Shown: one piece after another, positions 52,753 through 62,406 of the stretch
Numbering within the stretch: the first letter of the stretch is position 1
How the letters are laid out: the number at the start of each line of letters is the position of its first letter
Assembly: GCF_038637725.1 (NCBI RefSeq)
Contig: NZ_CP152052.1
Location: forward strand, 1,657,501 to 1,721,500
Source of the DNA: Psychrobacillus sp. FSL H8-0483
GTDB lineage: Bacteria > Bacillota > Bacilli > Bacillales_A > Planococcaceae
Reading direction: 5' to 3'
Length of the DNA: 64,000 nucleotides
The notes under the pieces: generated by a model
What the model was told of the DNA's origin: nothing
What the model saw: the letters and a program-made list of their open reading frames with translations, nothing else
Database searches by the model: none
Position numbers and translations under genes: made by a program

Positions 52753-54848
52753 ATGAAGTTGTTTTAGAAAAAAATGTTATAAATGATTATGCTAACTACA
52801 ATAATAGAGAAATTAGTTGGTTAGCATTTAATGAGCGTGTGCTGGAAGAAGCAGAGGATGAAACAAACCCTTTGCTTGAACGATTAAAATTTTTAGCCAT
52901 ATTTAGTTCCAACTTAGATGAGTTTTTTATGGTGCGTGTTGCCGGTCTTCAAGATCAAGTGAATGTTGGCTTTAATAAGCCAGAAAACAAAGCTGGATTT
53001 ACACCTAAAGAACAATTGGAGCAAATTTCAACGATTACAAAAGAGCTCGTCAATAGACAAATGAACATATACAAAGAATTAATTGAAATCCAACTTCCTA
53101 AGCAAGGAATTTCATTACTTAAATATGCACACTTAACAAGTGCACAAAAGAAAGAATTACATAAGATATTTGAAGAAGAAATTTTCCCTGTTTTAACACC
53201 AATTGCTGTAGATGCGTATCGTCCATTTCCTATTTTATTAAGTAAAACGATTAATCTATTAGTTAAGATTGAAGATGAATTAAATGATGGAACTGAACTA
53301 TCAAAAATTGCTATTGTGCAAGTACCATCCGTTTTAAAGAGGTTTATTCAAGTTTCTACAACAGATGGTTCATATGCCGCAGTACTGTTAGAGGATATCA
53401 TAATTGAAAACGTCTCTAAGCTATTTCATGGTTACCAAGTCAAGCATGCAAATCCTTTTAGAATCACACGAAATGCGGATTTAACCATTCATGAGGAAGG
53501 AGCACGTGACTTACTAATAGAAATAGAAAAAGAATTAAAGAAACGTAAATGGGGCGCAGTTAGTAGATTAGAGGTAAAATCAACCGAGATAAAGCATAAT
53601 TTATTACATTATTTGTTAGATGAATTAGAAATTTGTTCAGATGATGTATATAAAGTAGAAGGACCACTAGATGTTACATTTTTATTTTCTTTTATTAAAA
53701 CACTTGAAGGAAGATTTACAAGATTATTTTATGAACCTTTTATTCCCCAACCACCGTTAGATTTAGCAAGTGACGAGGAAATTTACGCAAAAGCGTTAAA
53801 GCAAGATTTGTTTTTCCACCATCCATACGAATCATTTCAACCGATTATTGATTTTATAGAGAAGGCAGCAGTTGATCCAACTGTATTAGCAATCAAGCAA
53901 ACATTGTATCGCGTTAGTGGAAACTCACCCATCATTTTGGCATTGAAAAGAGCTGCTGAAAATGGAAAGCAAGTTACTGTATTAGTTGAGTTAAAAGCAC
54001 GATTTGATGAAGAGAATAATGTGCATTGGGCTAGAGAGTTAGAAAAAGCTGGATGCCTTGTAATTTATGGAATGCATAATCTAAAAACGCATTCTAAAAT
54101 CACGTTAGTTGTTCGAAGACGCCATAATTGTATAGAACAATTTGTTCACCTAGGAACAGGAAATTACAATGACCAGACTGCTCGTATGTATACAGATATG
54201 AGTATTATTACAACAGATAAAAAAATCGGCTCGGATGCGACACAATTTTTTAATTACTTAAGTGGCTACACGGATAAACCTAATTATGATAAATTAGTCG
54301 TTGCCCCATATGATATTAGGGATAAATTTCTTACTTTAATTGATGAAGAAATGGAATTTCATAAAGCTTTTCAAAACGGACATATTAAGCTGAAAATGAA
54401 CTCTTTAACAGATAAGGATTTAATCTTAAAACTGTATGAAGCTTCTGCTGTTGGAGTGAGGATTGACTTGATTGTCAGGGGAATATGCTGCTTACGTCCA
54501 CAAATTCCTAATGTGAGTGAAAACATTTCGGTTCGGAGTATTGTAGGAAGATTTTTGGAGCATTCTAGAATATATTGGTTTCATCGAAATGGTGCTTCAA
54601 AGACCTATTTATCTTCGGCTGATATGATGACTAGAAATATGGTCAAACGTGTAGAAATATTGTTCCCTGTATTATCCCTTCGAATCCAAAGAAGAGTAAT
54701 GAATATCTTTGATATTGAGCTTCAGGATACTGCAAAAGCAAGAGTGCAGGATGCAAATGGCAAATATCATTATTTAGAAACAGAAGAGAAGAGAATTGAT
54801 AGTCAGCAAGTATTGTTAGAGAAAGCATTAAAGCAGAAGAATGAATAA
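52749..54848 (+). CDS. ppk: Polyphosphate kinase Ppk1
   Basis: A 699-residue polyphosphate kinase that polymerises the gamma-phosphate of ATP. The autophosphorylated histidine is His448 (HNLKTHSKITL), with His467 (HLGTGNYNDQTARMYTD) matching E. coli His435 and His454. The N-terminal NREISWLAFNERVLEEA and SSNLDEFFMVRVAGL are typical. It is coupled to ppx, so synthesis and breakdown of polyphosphate are co-regulated. A 12-bp triplication and a terminator follow. Confidence 0.97.
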   Translation: MNEVVLEKNVINDYANYNNREISWLAFNERVLEEAEDETNPLLERLKFLAIFSSNLDEFFMVRVAGLQDQVNVGFNKPENKAGFTPKEQLEQISTITKELVNRQMNIYKELIEIQLPKQGISLLKYAHLTSAQKKELHKIFEEEIFPVLTPIAVDAYRPFPILLSKTINLLVKIEDELNDGTELSKIAIVQVPSVLKRFIQVSTTDGSYAAVLLEDIIIENVSKLFHGYQVKHANPFRITRNADLTIHEEGARDLLIEIEKELKKRKWGAVSRLEVKSTEIKHNLLHYLLDELEICSDDVYKVEGPLDVTFLFSFIKTLEGRFTRLFYEPFIPQPPLDLASDEEIYAKALKQDLFFHHPYESFQPIIDFIEKAAVDPTVLAIKQTLYRVSGNSPIILALKRAAENGKQVTVLVELKARFDEENNVHWARELEKAGCLVIYGMHNLKTHSKITLVVRRRHNCIEQFVHLGTGNYNDQTARMYTDMSIITTDKKIGSDATQFFNYLSGYTDKPNYDKLVVAPYDIRDKFLTLIDEEMEFHKAFQNGHIKLKMNSLTDKDLILKLYEASAVGVRIDLIVRGICCLRPQIPNVSENISVRSIVGRFLEHSRIYWFHRNGASKTYLSSADMMTRNMVKRVEILFPVLSLRIQRRVMNIFDIELQDTAKARVQDANGKYHYLETEEKRIDSQQVLLEKALKQKNE

Positions 54849-54882
54849 TCAAAAGACAAATCAAAAGACAAATCAAAAGACT
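54847..54882. repeat. 12-bp triplication after ppk
   Basis: AATCAAAAGACA occurs three times in tandem (the last with a final T) directly across the ppk stop and leads into the terminator stem. Confidence 0.8.
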
Positions 54883-54927
54883 ATCTATTTGTGCCGGCTT
54901 TGACCGACGTAATAGATAGTCTTGTCT
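54877..54927. terminator. Convergent terminator of ppx-ppk and the TetR unit
   Basis: AAGACTATCTATT (54877-54889) pairs with AATAGATAGTCTT (54911-54923), with a GC-rich inner loop containing GCCGG, followed by GTCTTC. It separates ppk from the converging unit at 54932. Confidence 0.8.
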
Positions 54928-54931
54928 TCAC

Positions 54932-55207
54932 TTATTTCATATGAAGTGCAGCCTCTGAAACGACAAAAGCTAAGTCATCATTTCCAAAAAGTTGGAGAAC
55001 TTGAAGAACGGTTTCAGTGTCTACATGTAAGGAATCTTTTTCGACTTCACCCAATGCCTTCAAAAGAGCGACGTTTTCTATTTGAGCAGGATAAGCATGC
55101 TCGTATAATACTTTCGCATCCATTTCATGATTTACACACCATTGTACATAAAGTTGAATCATTACTTGTTCGTCTTCCTCATATCGTTGAATTACTGGAT
55201 TCGACAT
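54932..55207 (-). CDS. Hypothetical protein, 91 aa, partner of the TetR gene
   Basis: Acidic soluble helical protein (MSNPVIQRYEEDEQVMIQLY, WCVNHEMDAKVLYEHAYP), family not recognised. AAAGGACGG before ATG 55207 supports the start; the frame runs on to 55297. It begins 13 nt after the TetR stop, so the two are co-transcribed. Confidence 0.65.
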   Translation of the reverse strand: MSNPVIQRYEEDEQVMIQLYVQWCVNHEMDAKVLYEHAYPAQIENVALLKALGEVEKDSLHVDTETVLQVLQLFGNDDLAFVVSEAALHMK

Positions 55208-55220
55208 TTTATTCCGTCCT

Positions 55221-56096
55221 TTACCCGATGGAATCAATAATTTTCCATAAATTTGAAGAAATTTCTTTTGCTTGTTGATCGAGCGTATTCTGGTCAAATG
55301 AATTGGAAAAGGAAGAGATAACTGTTTCCAATAAAAACTTTCGTGGATTTGTAGAATTTAGTTCCTCTAATAGAAATTCAATTAATTGTTGCTCTTTCAC
55401 TTTTAAATCTATTTTATGCGTTTTATAAAAAGCATTAAGTTGTAAAATTACCTCGCCTTTTGTCACCTGAACATCGTCATAATAGTGGTTAAATGTATAA
55501 GAATCAATAAGTAAATCTTGTGATTTCACCATATCATAGATGATGGATTCCACACGTTTCAACACATATGTAACTAATTCGTAAACAGAAATTTGTCTTG
55601 ATTTTACAGTCCATGGATGCTGTACTTGTTGAATCATGCCTAGCATTAGGACGGCACAATCGACAGAAATTTTTTTGGTTTCTTCTCCAAACACATCTAC
55701 TAATCGGGTAGCTAGCCATTTAACTTCTTCATAATGATTTCTTTTTATAACCTCTCTAAGATCAGAATCCTGAGAATGAAATATAGCTACAAAAATAGGT
55801 ATCAAATTACGTTCACGATAAAATTCCATTTTAACTGATAACTGTTTAATTAGGATATCCTTATTCTTAATTTCTTGTTGAACAAGCATTTCTCTTCTTT
55901 TTAAGGCAGTTTCTTCTTCTGCATTTTCAATAATAGCTATAATACATTCATTTTTAGATGAAAAATAGTTATAAAAAGTTCCTTTAGAAATTTTACTTTC
56001 ATCAATAATATCTTGGACCGATGTTGCTGCATATCCTTTTTCGGTAAAGAGACGTTGTGCAGTTAATAGTACGTTTCGTTTTCTATTATTCACCAT
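55221..56096 (-). CDS. TetR-family regulator, long C-terminal domain
   Basis: A 291-residue TetR regulator. The HTH lies at about 8-52 (AQRLFTEKGYAATSVQDII, ISKGTFYNYFSSK). The ligand-binding part is about 100 residues longer than in typical TetR proteins, similar in size to B. subtilis YerO, which controls a multidrug pump. It is divergent from a DHA2 drug exporter, its likely target. AAAGGTGAG precedes the ATG. Confidence 0.88.
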   Translation of the reverse strand: MVNNRKRNVLLTAQRLFTEKGYAATSVQDIIDESKISKGTFYNYFSSKNECIIAIIENAEEETALKRREMLVQQEIKNKDILIKQLSVKMEFYRERNLIPIFVAIFHSQDSDLREVIKRNHYEEVKWLATRLVDVFGEETKKISVDCAVLMLGMIQQVQHPWTVKSRQISVYELVTYVLKRVESIIYDMVKSQDLLIDSYTFNHYYDDVQVTKGEVILQLNAFYKTHKIDLKVKEQQLIEFLLEELNSTNPRKFLLETVISSFSNSFDQNTLDQQAKEISSNLWKIIDSIG

Positions 56097-56186
56097 TTTC
56101 TCACCTTTAGACCTTTAGTATAATTCTTATTTTAACTTCTAATAGCACTAATATCAAATATTTATTAATGTAAGCGCTTTTCATGA

Positions 56187-56215
56187 TTGCATTTTTTGGA
56201 CTATGCGTATAAAAT
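56187..56215 (+). promoter_or_regulatory. Candidate promoter of the DHA2 exporter gene
   Basis: TTGCAT and TAAAAT with a 17-nt spacer in the TetR/exporter intergenic region, 65 nt upstream of the exporter start. No clear palindromic operator was identified by eye. Confidence 0.45.
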
Positions 56216-56279
56216 GTTCAAAGTGGTATACTCGATGTACAAAATATATACTGATAGTTTAAATGGGAGGAACATAAGA

Positions 56280-57749
56280 ATGAACGAAATACAAAAAAAA
56301 CCGCCATATGCAATGATTGCTATCTTATTTGTAGGGGCATTCATCGCCTTTTTAAATAACACATTATTAAATGTGGCGTTACCAACAATTATGGTTGAAT
56401 TTAATGTAAAACCATCCATGGTTCAATGGTTAACGACAGGGTACATGTTAGTAAATGGTATCTTGATACCAGCTAGTGCGTTTTTCGTACAAAGATTTAC
56501 GAATAGAAAATTATTTATTACAGCGATGGTTTTATTCACTCTAGGTACACTTTTAGCAGTAATTGCACCAGAGTTTTGGGTATTGATTTTGGCTCGAATG
56601 ATTCAAGCAGCTGGATCAGCAATGTTAATGCCTTTACTAATGAATGTGATGTTAACAGCATTTCCTATTGAGCGCCGCGGGGCAGCTATGGGTATGTTTG
56701 GACTTGTAATGATTTCGGCACCAGCAATTGGACCAACATTATCTGGATTCATCATAGAGCATTATGATTGGAGAGCTTTATTTGAATTTGTTCTCCCATT
56801 AGCAATCATCGTTTTATTATTAGCGATCTTTAAATTCCGCAATATTACTTCAAACAGTAAAGTAAAATTAGATGTGTTTTCACTTGTACTATCAAGTATA
56901 GGTTTTGGTGCTCTACTGTATGGATTTAGTTCAGCATCAGATAAAGGGTGGGATGCACCGATTGTTTATGGAACAATAATTATTGGTGTTCTTTCGTTAA
57001 TCTGGTTTGTTTTGAGACAATTAAAATTAGAAGAACCAATGTTAGATGTACGTATTTATAAATATCCAATGTTTGCGCTATCGTCTGTTATTTCAATCTT
57101 TGTATCGGCAGCAATGTTCTCTGGGATGATTTTAACACCTCTATATGTACAGACAATTCGAGGGATTTCACCATTACATTCAGGTTTGTTAATGTTGCCA
57201 GGTGCTTTAGCGATGGCACTTATGTCTCCAATTACAGGGAAGCTATTTGATAAATTTGGTGCGCGAATATTAGCAGTTATAGGTCTTATAATTACTTCAA
57301 TTGGAACGTATTTGATGAGTAATTTAGGAATGGATTCAGATTACTACTATATCATGGCAGTTTATACGATTCGTATGTTCGGTATGTCCATGGTAATGAT
57401 GCCGATTATGACAAATGGGTTAAATCAGTTACCTATGAATTTAAATCCTCATGGTACTGCGACGAATAGTACGTTACAACAAGTGTCTGGTGCAATTGGG
57501 TCTGCTATATTTATTACGATTATGAATTCAAAAATGGAATCAACAGCTAAAGTACTTGCAGCAGATGCCGCAGCTGCAGGAAATGTTCCGACTGCTTCAG
57601 ATGCTTTTGCACAATTTCAAGCACAAATTGGTATGCAAGCAATGTTAGAAGGAATTAACTACACATTCTTTATTGCAACAGTTGTAACTGTTGTTGCCTT
57701 GATATTATCTCTCTTTGTAAAACGAACAGTTGTAACAAAGAAAAGCTAA
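56280..57749 (+). CDS. DHA2-family (EmrB/QacA, LmrB-like) MFS exporter
   Basis: A 489-residue membrane protein with 14 predicted helices, the DHA2 layout of drug/proton antiporters. The helix 1 LNNTLLNVALPTIM segment and the ARMIQAAGSAMLMPLLMNV (motif C region) near 118-136 are family marks. GGGAGG precedes ATG 56280; the frame opens at 56187 without a site. Divergent from TetR, so likely de-repressed by its substrates. Confidence 0.9.
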   Translation: MNEIQKKPPYAMIAILFVGAFIAFLNNTLLNVALPTIMVEFNVKPSMVQWLTTGYMLVNGILIPASAFFVQRFTNRKLFITAMVLFTLGTLLAVIAPEFWVLILARMIQAAGSAMLMPLLMNVMLTAFPIERRGAAMGMFGLVMISAPAIGPTLSGFIIEHYDWRALFEFVLPLAIIVLLLAIFKFRNITSNSKVKLDVFSLVLSSIGFGALLYGFSSASDKGWDAPIVYGTIIIGVLSLIWFVLRQLKLEEPMLDVRIYKYPMFALSSVISIFVSAAMFSGMILTPLYVQTIRGISPLHSGLLMLPGALAMALMSPITGKLFDKFGARILAVIGLIITSIGTYLMSNLGMDSDYYYIMAVYTIRMFGMSMVMMPIMTNGLNQLPMNLNPHGTATNSTLQQVSGAIGSAIFITIMNSKMESTAKVLAADAAAAGNVPTASDAFAQFQAQIGMQAMLEGINYTFFIATVVTVVALILSLFVKRTVVTKKS

Positions 57750-57755
57750 TTCAAT

Positions 57756-58050
57756 AAAAAGGGGCTGTCTCTAAAGTCATACATTGACTGAGAGATGGTC
57801 CCTTTTCTAATGTATTGATTTCCGTTCCAGACGGACGCTTTCCGCGGGCATGGCTTCAGTCTCCTCGTCGCTTTCGCTCCTGCGGGGCCTTCAGCTCACG
57901 CTATTCCCGCTGGAGTCGCCGTCATCCACTACAATCAATTCCCTACAAAAAATAGTAGTTTAATAAAAAGTATACAAAAAAACAGGTGTAGAAAAAGACT
58001 CGTTTTTCTACACCTGCTTCAATTTATGGGCTTATTGGACAGCCGCTTTT
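57756..58050. repeat. R1 repeat, complete copy, inverted
   Basis: Reverse orientation: begins AAAAAGGGGCTGTCTC, then CTGAGAGATGG, the GC-rich block and the 15-bp stem, and ends TTGGACAGCCGCTTTT, touching the pepF stop. The terminal pairing has a GGGG/CCGC mismatch. It fills the convergent gap between the exporter and pepF. Confidence 0.9.
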
Positions 58051-59860
58051 AGTTTTGATTAATTTCATCTGTAAGTGTAATTAACTCATCAATTAATGAT
58101 CCAATATAAGCGATTGTATCGCGCAATGGTTCGTCGGTTGTTATATCAACTCCTGCCATTTGAGCGAGTTCTACAGGCGATTTTGTCCCACCAGCTTTTA
58201 ACACATTTGTCCACTCATCTACAGCTGTTTGTCCTTCTGCTAGAATACGCTTTGAAACTTGTGTGGAGATGGTTAACCCGGCGCTATACGTATATGGATA
58301 TAATCCCATATAATAATGCGGTTGACGCATCCATGTTAGCTCAGCTCCGTCTGTTATTTCCACTGCATCTCCCCAAAACTCTTCTAGCACGCTTCGTTTG
58401 AATTCATTTAGAATTTGAGCATTGACATTTAACCCTTGATCCACACGGTCATATACTTTACGTTGATAGGCAGCTTCTAATAAATGAGTGACGAAATTAT
58501 GATAATACGTACGCGCAACAATGGAAGAGATAACCCAACGTTTAAATTTAGGATCATTCGAATTTTCCAAGAGATGATTCGCAACAAGCATTTCATTCAT
58601 CGTAGAAGGAGCTTCAATAAAGTATAGAGAAGGGCGTGCATTAAATATATTTTGTTCTTTATTTGCATAATAGAAATGACCTGCATGTCCAAGCTCGTGA
58701 GCCAGCACAAATACCTCATTCATACGGCTTGACCAGGAAATTAGGATGTATGGATGGTTTCCATAAGGACTGGAACAAAATGCGCCAGTCGATTTACCTT
58801 TGTTTTGTGCAAAGTCAATCCAACGCTCTTTGTAAGCACGATCTACCATCTCGATGTACTCCTCACCCATTACAGATAAAGCATCATCAATATATTTTTT
58901 AGACTCTTCGACAGAAATTTTCGGCTCATACGTTGGATCCAATGAGATTTTCAAATCAGCAAACGTCATTTTGTCTAGACCATGCACTTGTTGAAGCAGC
59001 TTCGCATATTTGCGCATATGTGGTGCAAGTTCTTTCGTGATCAAATCAATTTGTCGATTATATAATGATCGGTCTACTTCTTGGTTAAATAATAAATAAT
59101 CAAAGATGGTTTCGTATCCACGAATATCAGCTGTTGTTTTCTCCATTTGAAGATGCATATCATACGTTTTTGCTGTCGTATGTTGATATTCTTTTAGTTT
59201 TGCGGAGAAAGAATCGAATGCAGCTCTTCTAATAGCAGGATCGGATTCCGCTTCCCAGTCATTTTCGAACGAAACATAACTTAGTGGATAGGTTTCTCCG
59301 TTTACTTCAAAATTATCGAACGAAATGTCTAACATTTTGGTCGTATCATATAGTTTATAAGGTGCACTAAAGGAAGCGGAATAAGCTGCTAATGTCTTTT
59401 CTACTTCTGGATGTAGTTGGTATTTTTTCTTTTGCAGCAGTTTTTCTAAGTAATGCTGAAATGTAGGGGAGAGAGCAATTGCTTCTTGGATCGTTTCATC
59501 CGGAAGTTCTACTAAGGAACTATTTAAAAATGATAATTCGCTACCAATTTTTGCGGAAAGTGAACCAAATTTACTTGCTCTCATTTGTGCATCGGTATTT
59601 GTTTGATCAGTGCTAAGGGAAAGGCTAGCATAAGCACCTGCTGGAACAATTTTCTCATAAATGGATGTGAATGCTTTTAATGCTTCCACAACAGTAGCGG
59701 GAGTATCGATTGTGCCTTTAAAACGGCTTACAAATGCTTGAACCTCTTTTTCTATTACTGTTAAAGCGCCCGTAAAATCTTCTTCTGTTGCAAATAAATC
59801 CTTTAAATTCCACGTTTCTTCTACATTAATTTCTGAACGATTTGGCATACTTTGAACCAT
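58049..59860 (-). CDS. pepF: Oligoendopeptidase F (M3B)
   Basis: A 603-residue zinc oligopeptidase that cleaves peptides of roughly 7-17 residues in the cytoplasm. The HEXXH motif is HELGH at 388-392 (LAHELGHAGHFYY), with the third ligand in the following PSTMNE-type segment (about 415-420). The start is placed at 59860: AAGGAG at 59874-59869 is 8 nt away, while the ATG at 59866 is only 2 nt away. It is monocistronic. Confidence 0.93.
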   Translation of the reverse strand: MVQSMPNRSEINVEETWNLKDLFATEEDFTGALTVIEKEVQAFVSRFKGTIDTPATVVEALKAFTSIYEKIVPAGAYASLSLSTDQTNTDAQMRASKFGSLSAKIGSELSFLNSSLVELPDETIQEAIALSPTFQHYLEKLLQKKKYQLHPEVEKTLAAYSASFSAPYKLYDTTKMLDISFDNFEVNGETYPLSYVSFENDWEAESDPAIRRAAFDSFSAKLKEYQHTTAKTYDMHLQMEKTTADIRGYETIFDYLLFNQEVDRSLYNRQIDLITKELAPHMRKYAKLLQQVHGLDKMTFADLKISLDPTYEPKISVEESKKYIDDALSVMGEEYIEMVDRAYKERWIDFAQNKGKSTGAFCSSPYGNHPYILISWSSRMNEVFVLAHELGHAGHFYYANKEQNIFNARPSLYFIEAPSTMNEMLVANHLLENSNDPKFKRWVISSIVARTYYHNFVTHLLEAAYQRKVYDRVDQGLNVNAQILNEFKRSVLEEFWGDAVEITDGAELTWMRQPHYYMGLYPYTYSAGLTISTQVSKRILAEGQTAVDEWTNVLKAGGTKSPVELAQMAGVDITTDEPLRDTIAYIGSLIDELITLTDEINQN

Positions 59861-60212
59861 ATTCATCTCTCCTTATTATTACGGATGTCGAACTATTGAT
59901 AAGTATAACGAACAAAAATTAAAAAGTAATCATTTTTCTAATTTTCCAATTAATATTTTTTTATATTAGTAGAATTTCAAAATGATATCATGCAATTTTC
60001 AGGAGTAGTAAATGCTAACAGATTCTACTGTCATATGAGAATTTTACTATATTAAATAAACCTTATATTGAAGTAATATTCTAAATATCTTAATTAATCT
60101 AAAAATTTATATAGACTGAATATGAACTTTGTTTTACAATGAGATTGTTAACACAACTTGATAGATTCTGAAGTACTACTGCTGAGAAATAAAAAAGAAG
60201 TAGTATAACTTA

Positions 60213-60227
60213 TATTTTCAGAATTAT
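60213..60227 (+). promoter_or_regulatory. Weak CodY-like box before livJ
   Basis: TATTTTCAGAATTAT matches 11 of 15 positions of the CodY consensus AATTTTCWGAAAATT, 26 nt before the livJ start. It is also the right side of an imperfect long hairpin (about 60166-60225). The rest of 59875-60252 is AT-rich, with no gene. Confidence 0.3.
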
Positions 60228-60252
60228 CAAACTAAAAATGGGGGTTTAAAAG

Positions 60253-61431
60253 ATGAAAAAATCAAGATTTGCATCACTATTTCTTGCTTCTTCCTTATTA
60301 GTGGGAGTACTTGCAGGATGTGGCACTGGAGAAGAGGGGGGTAGTTCTGAAGGAGGAGACACAATTAAAATTGGTGTTAACTTAGAACTATCTGGAGCAG
60401 TAGCATCATATGGTTCATCCGAAGCAGATGCAATCGACTTAGCTGTTGAAGAAATCAATAAAGATGGTGGAATTGATGGAAAACAAATCGAACTCATTAA
60501 AGTAGATAATAAATCCGATGCAGCGGAAGCAACTAGTGCAGCGATTAAATTAACTAATCAAGACAAAGTAGTTGCGATAATTGGAGCAGCAACAAGCGGT
60601 AACTCAGTGGCTCAAGTGCAAATTGCTACTGACACAAAAACACCAATGATTTCACCTTCAGGTACAAGTACGACTGTTACAGTATCAGAAAAAGGTGAAG
60701 TAAATCCATTCACATTCCGTACGGCATTCATCGATCCTTTCCAAGGTACAGTAGCTGCTAACTTTGCTGCTAACGAATTAAAAGTAAAAAATGTTGCAGT
60801 CTATGCGGATAATGCAAGTGATTATGCGAAGGGTCTTGCTGAGTCTTTCATTAAAGATTTTGAAGCTGCAGGAGGCACAATTGTTGCTGAAGAATCTTAT
60901 GTGGCAAAAGATACTGATTTCCGTTCGACGCTTACACGTATTAAAGCATCTAATCCAGACTTCATCTTTATTCCAGGCTATTACGAAGAAGTTGGTTTAA
61001 TCGTTAAACAAGCCCGTGAATTAGGGATTACAGTTCCATTAATGGGTGCGGACGGTTGGGATTCTCCTACAATCGTTGACTTAGCGGGTGCAGATGCATT
61101 AAACAATACGTATCTTATTGCTGCTTATTCATCAGAGGATCCAGAAGGAAAAGCTAAAGAATTTGCAGACAAGTTTACTGAAAAATATGGAAAAGCACCT
61201 AACTCATTTAATGCGCTTGGATACGATACAGTTTATCTATTAAAAGATGCAATCGAGCGTGCTGGTTCAACTGATGGAACAAAGATTAAAGAAGCACTAG
61301 AAGCTACTGATAAATTAGAACTAGTTACAGGATTGTATTCTGTTGATGAAAATCATCATCCAATTAAATCTGCTACGATTATTGAATTCGTAGATGGAGC
61401 ACAAGTATTTAACACGAAAGTTAATCCTTAA
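60253..61431 (+). CDS. livJ: Branched-chain amino acid ABC transporter, substrate-binding lipoprotein
   Basis: A 392-residue LivJ-type type I periplasmic-binding-fold protein anchored as a lipoprotein. The lipobox LAGC places the modified cysteine at 23, followed by a Gly/Glu/Ser-rich linker. IGVNLELSGAVASYG (about 43-57) begins the ligand domain and GADGWDSP lies near 257. GGGGG precedes the ATG. It heads livJ-livH-livM-livG. A terminator-like hairpin after it favours excess binding protein over permease. Specificity for Leu/Ile/Val is assumed from family. Confidence 0.9.
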   Translation: MKKSRFASLFLASSLLVGVLAGCGTGEEGGSSEGGDTIKIGVNLELSGAVASYGSSEADAIDLAVEEINKDGGIDGKQIELIKVDNKSDAAEATSAAIKLTNQDKVVAIIGAATSGNSVAQVQIATDTKTPMISPSGTSTTVTVSEKGEVNPFTFRTAFIDPFQGTVAANFAANELKVKNVAVYADNASDYAKGLAESFIKDFEAAGGTIVAEESYVAKDTDFRSTLTRIKASNPDFIFIPGYYEEVGLIVKQARELGITVPLMGADGWDSPTIVDLAGADALNNTYLIAAYSSEDPEGKAKEFADKFTEKYGKAPNSFNALGYDTVYLLKDAIERAGSTDGTKIKEALEATDKLELVTGLYSVDENHHPIKSATIIEFVDGAQVFNTKVNP

Positions 61432-61450
61432 GATTAACTTGTAATATATT

Positions 61451-61480
61451 GGAGGGATTATGTCCCTCCTTTTCTATTTT
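61451..61480 (+). terminator. Partial terminator between livJ and livH
   Basis: GGAGGGA/TCCCTCC stem with a 5-nt loop and a TTTTCTATTTTT tail, 20 nt after livJ and 40 nt before livH. It probably lets only some transcription continue into the permease genes. Confidence 0.8.
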
Positions 61481-61519
61481 TATACTAGTTGGAATATTGA
61501 ACAAAAGGAGTGAAATTTA

Positions 61520-62395
61520 ATGGAATGGATTCAACAGTTGATTAATGGTATTTCACTCGGAAGTATATATGCATTAATTGCGCTTGGTTACACGATGGTG
61601 TATGGAATTATTAAATTAATTAACTTTGCTCACGGAGACGTGTTCATGGTTGGTTCTTTTATTGGCTTTTATTCGATTACAGTTTTTGGATTAGGGTTTT
61701 TCCCTGCGCTCATCATTTCGATGGCAGCATGTGCTCTATTTGGCGTTATTATTGAACGAATTGCGTATAAACGTTTGCGCAATGCAACTAGAATTGCAGC
61801 ACTTATAACGGCAATTGGGGTATCTTTATTAATTGAATATGGCGTTATTTATATTAGAGGGGCTCAACCAGAGGCGTATCCAGATGTATTTTCAAATCGT
61901 TCATTTGAATTTTTGGGTGCTCAAATTAGTATTCAATCGATACTAATTCTTTCCGTTTCTGTAGTATTAATGATCCTTCTCCAATTTATTGTACATAAAA
62001 CAAAAACGGGTAAAGCAATGAGAGCTGTTTCACATGATACAGAAGCAGCAAAACTAATGGGCATTAATGTAGATAATACGATTTCTGCAACATTTGCTAT
62101 TGGTTCTGCTTTAGCGGGTGCGGCAGGTGTTATTTTTGGAGTGTATTATACAAAGATTGATCCTTTAATGGGTGTTATTCCTGGAGTGAAGGCATTTGTA
62201 GCTGCAGTACTTGGAGGTATTGGAATAATACCTGGAGCAATGATAGGTGGATTGGTACTCGGAGTTGTTGAAACGATTGTTAGTGCGTTAGGTTTCTCTT
62301 TATGGAGAGACGCTGCGGCATTCGTCATTTTAATATTAATTCTGATTTTTAGACCATCAGGAATCTTTGGAAAAAATACACGAGAGAAAGTGTAG
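61520..62395 (+). CDS. livH: Branched-chain amino acid ABC permease LivH
   Basis: A 291-residue inner-membrane permease with about 8 helices. SLGSIYALIALGYTMVYGIIKLINFAHGD split across helix 1-2 and the EAA-like loop around GKAMRAVSHDTEAAKLMGIN (about 175-194) are typical LivH marks. AAAGGAG precedes the ATG. It pairs with LivM to form the channel. Confidence 0.94.
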   Translation: MEWIQQLINGISLGSIYALIALGYTMVYGIIKLINFAHGDVFMVGSFIGFYSITVFGLGFFPALIISMAACALFGVIIERIAYKRLRNATRIAALITAIGVSLLIEYGVIYIRGAQPEAYPDVFSNRSFEFLGAQISIQSILILSVSVVLMILLQFIVHKTKTGKAMRAVSHDTEAAKLMGINVDNTISATFAIGSALAGAAGVIFGVYYTKIDPLMGVIPGVKAFVAAVLGGIGIIPGAMIGGLVLGVVETIVSALGFSLWRDAAAFVILILILIFRPSGIFGKNTREKV

Positions 62396-62406
62396 GTGGT
62401 TTAATT

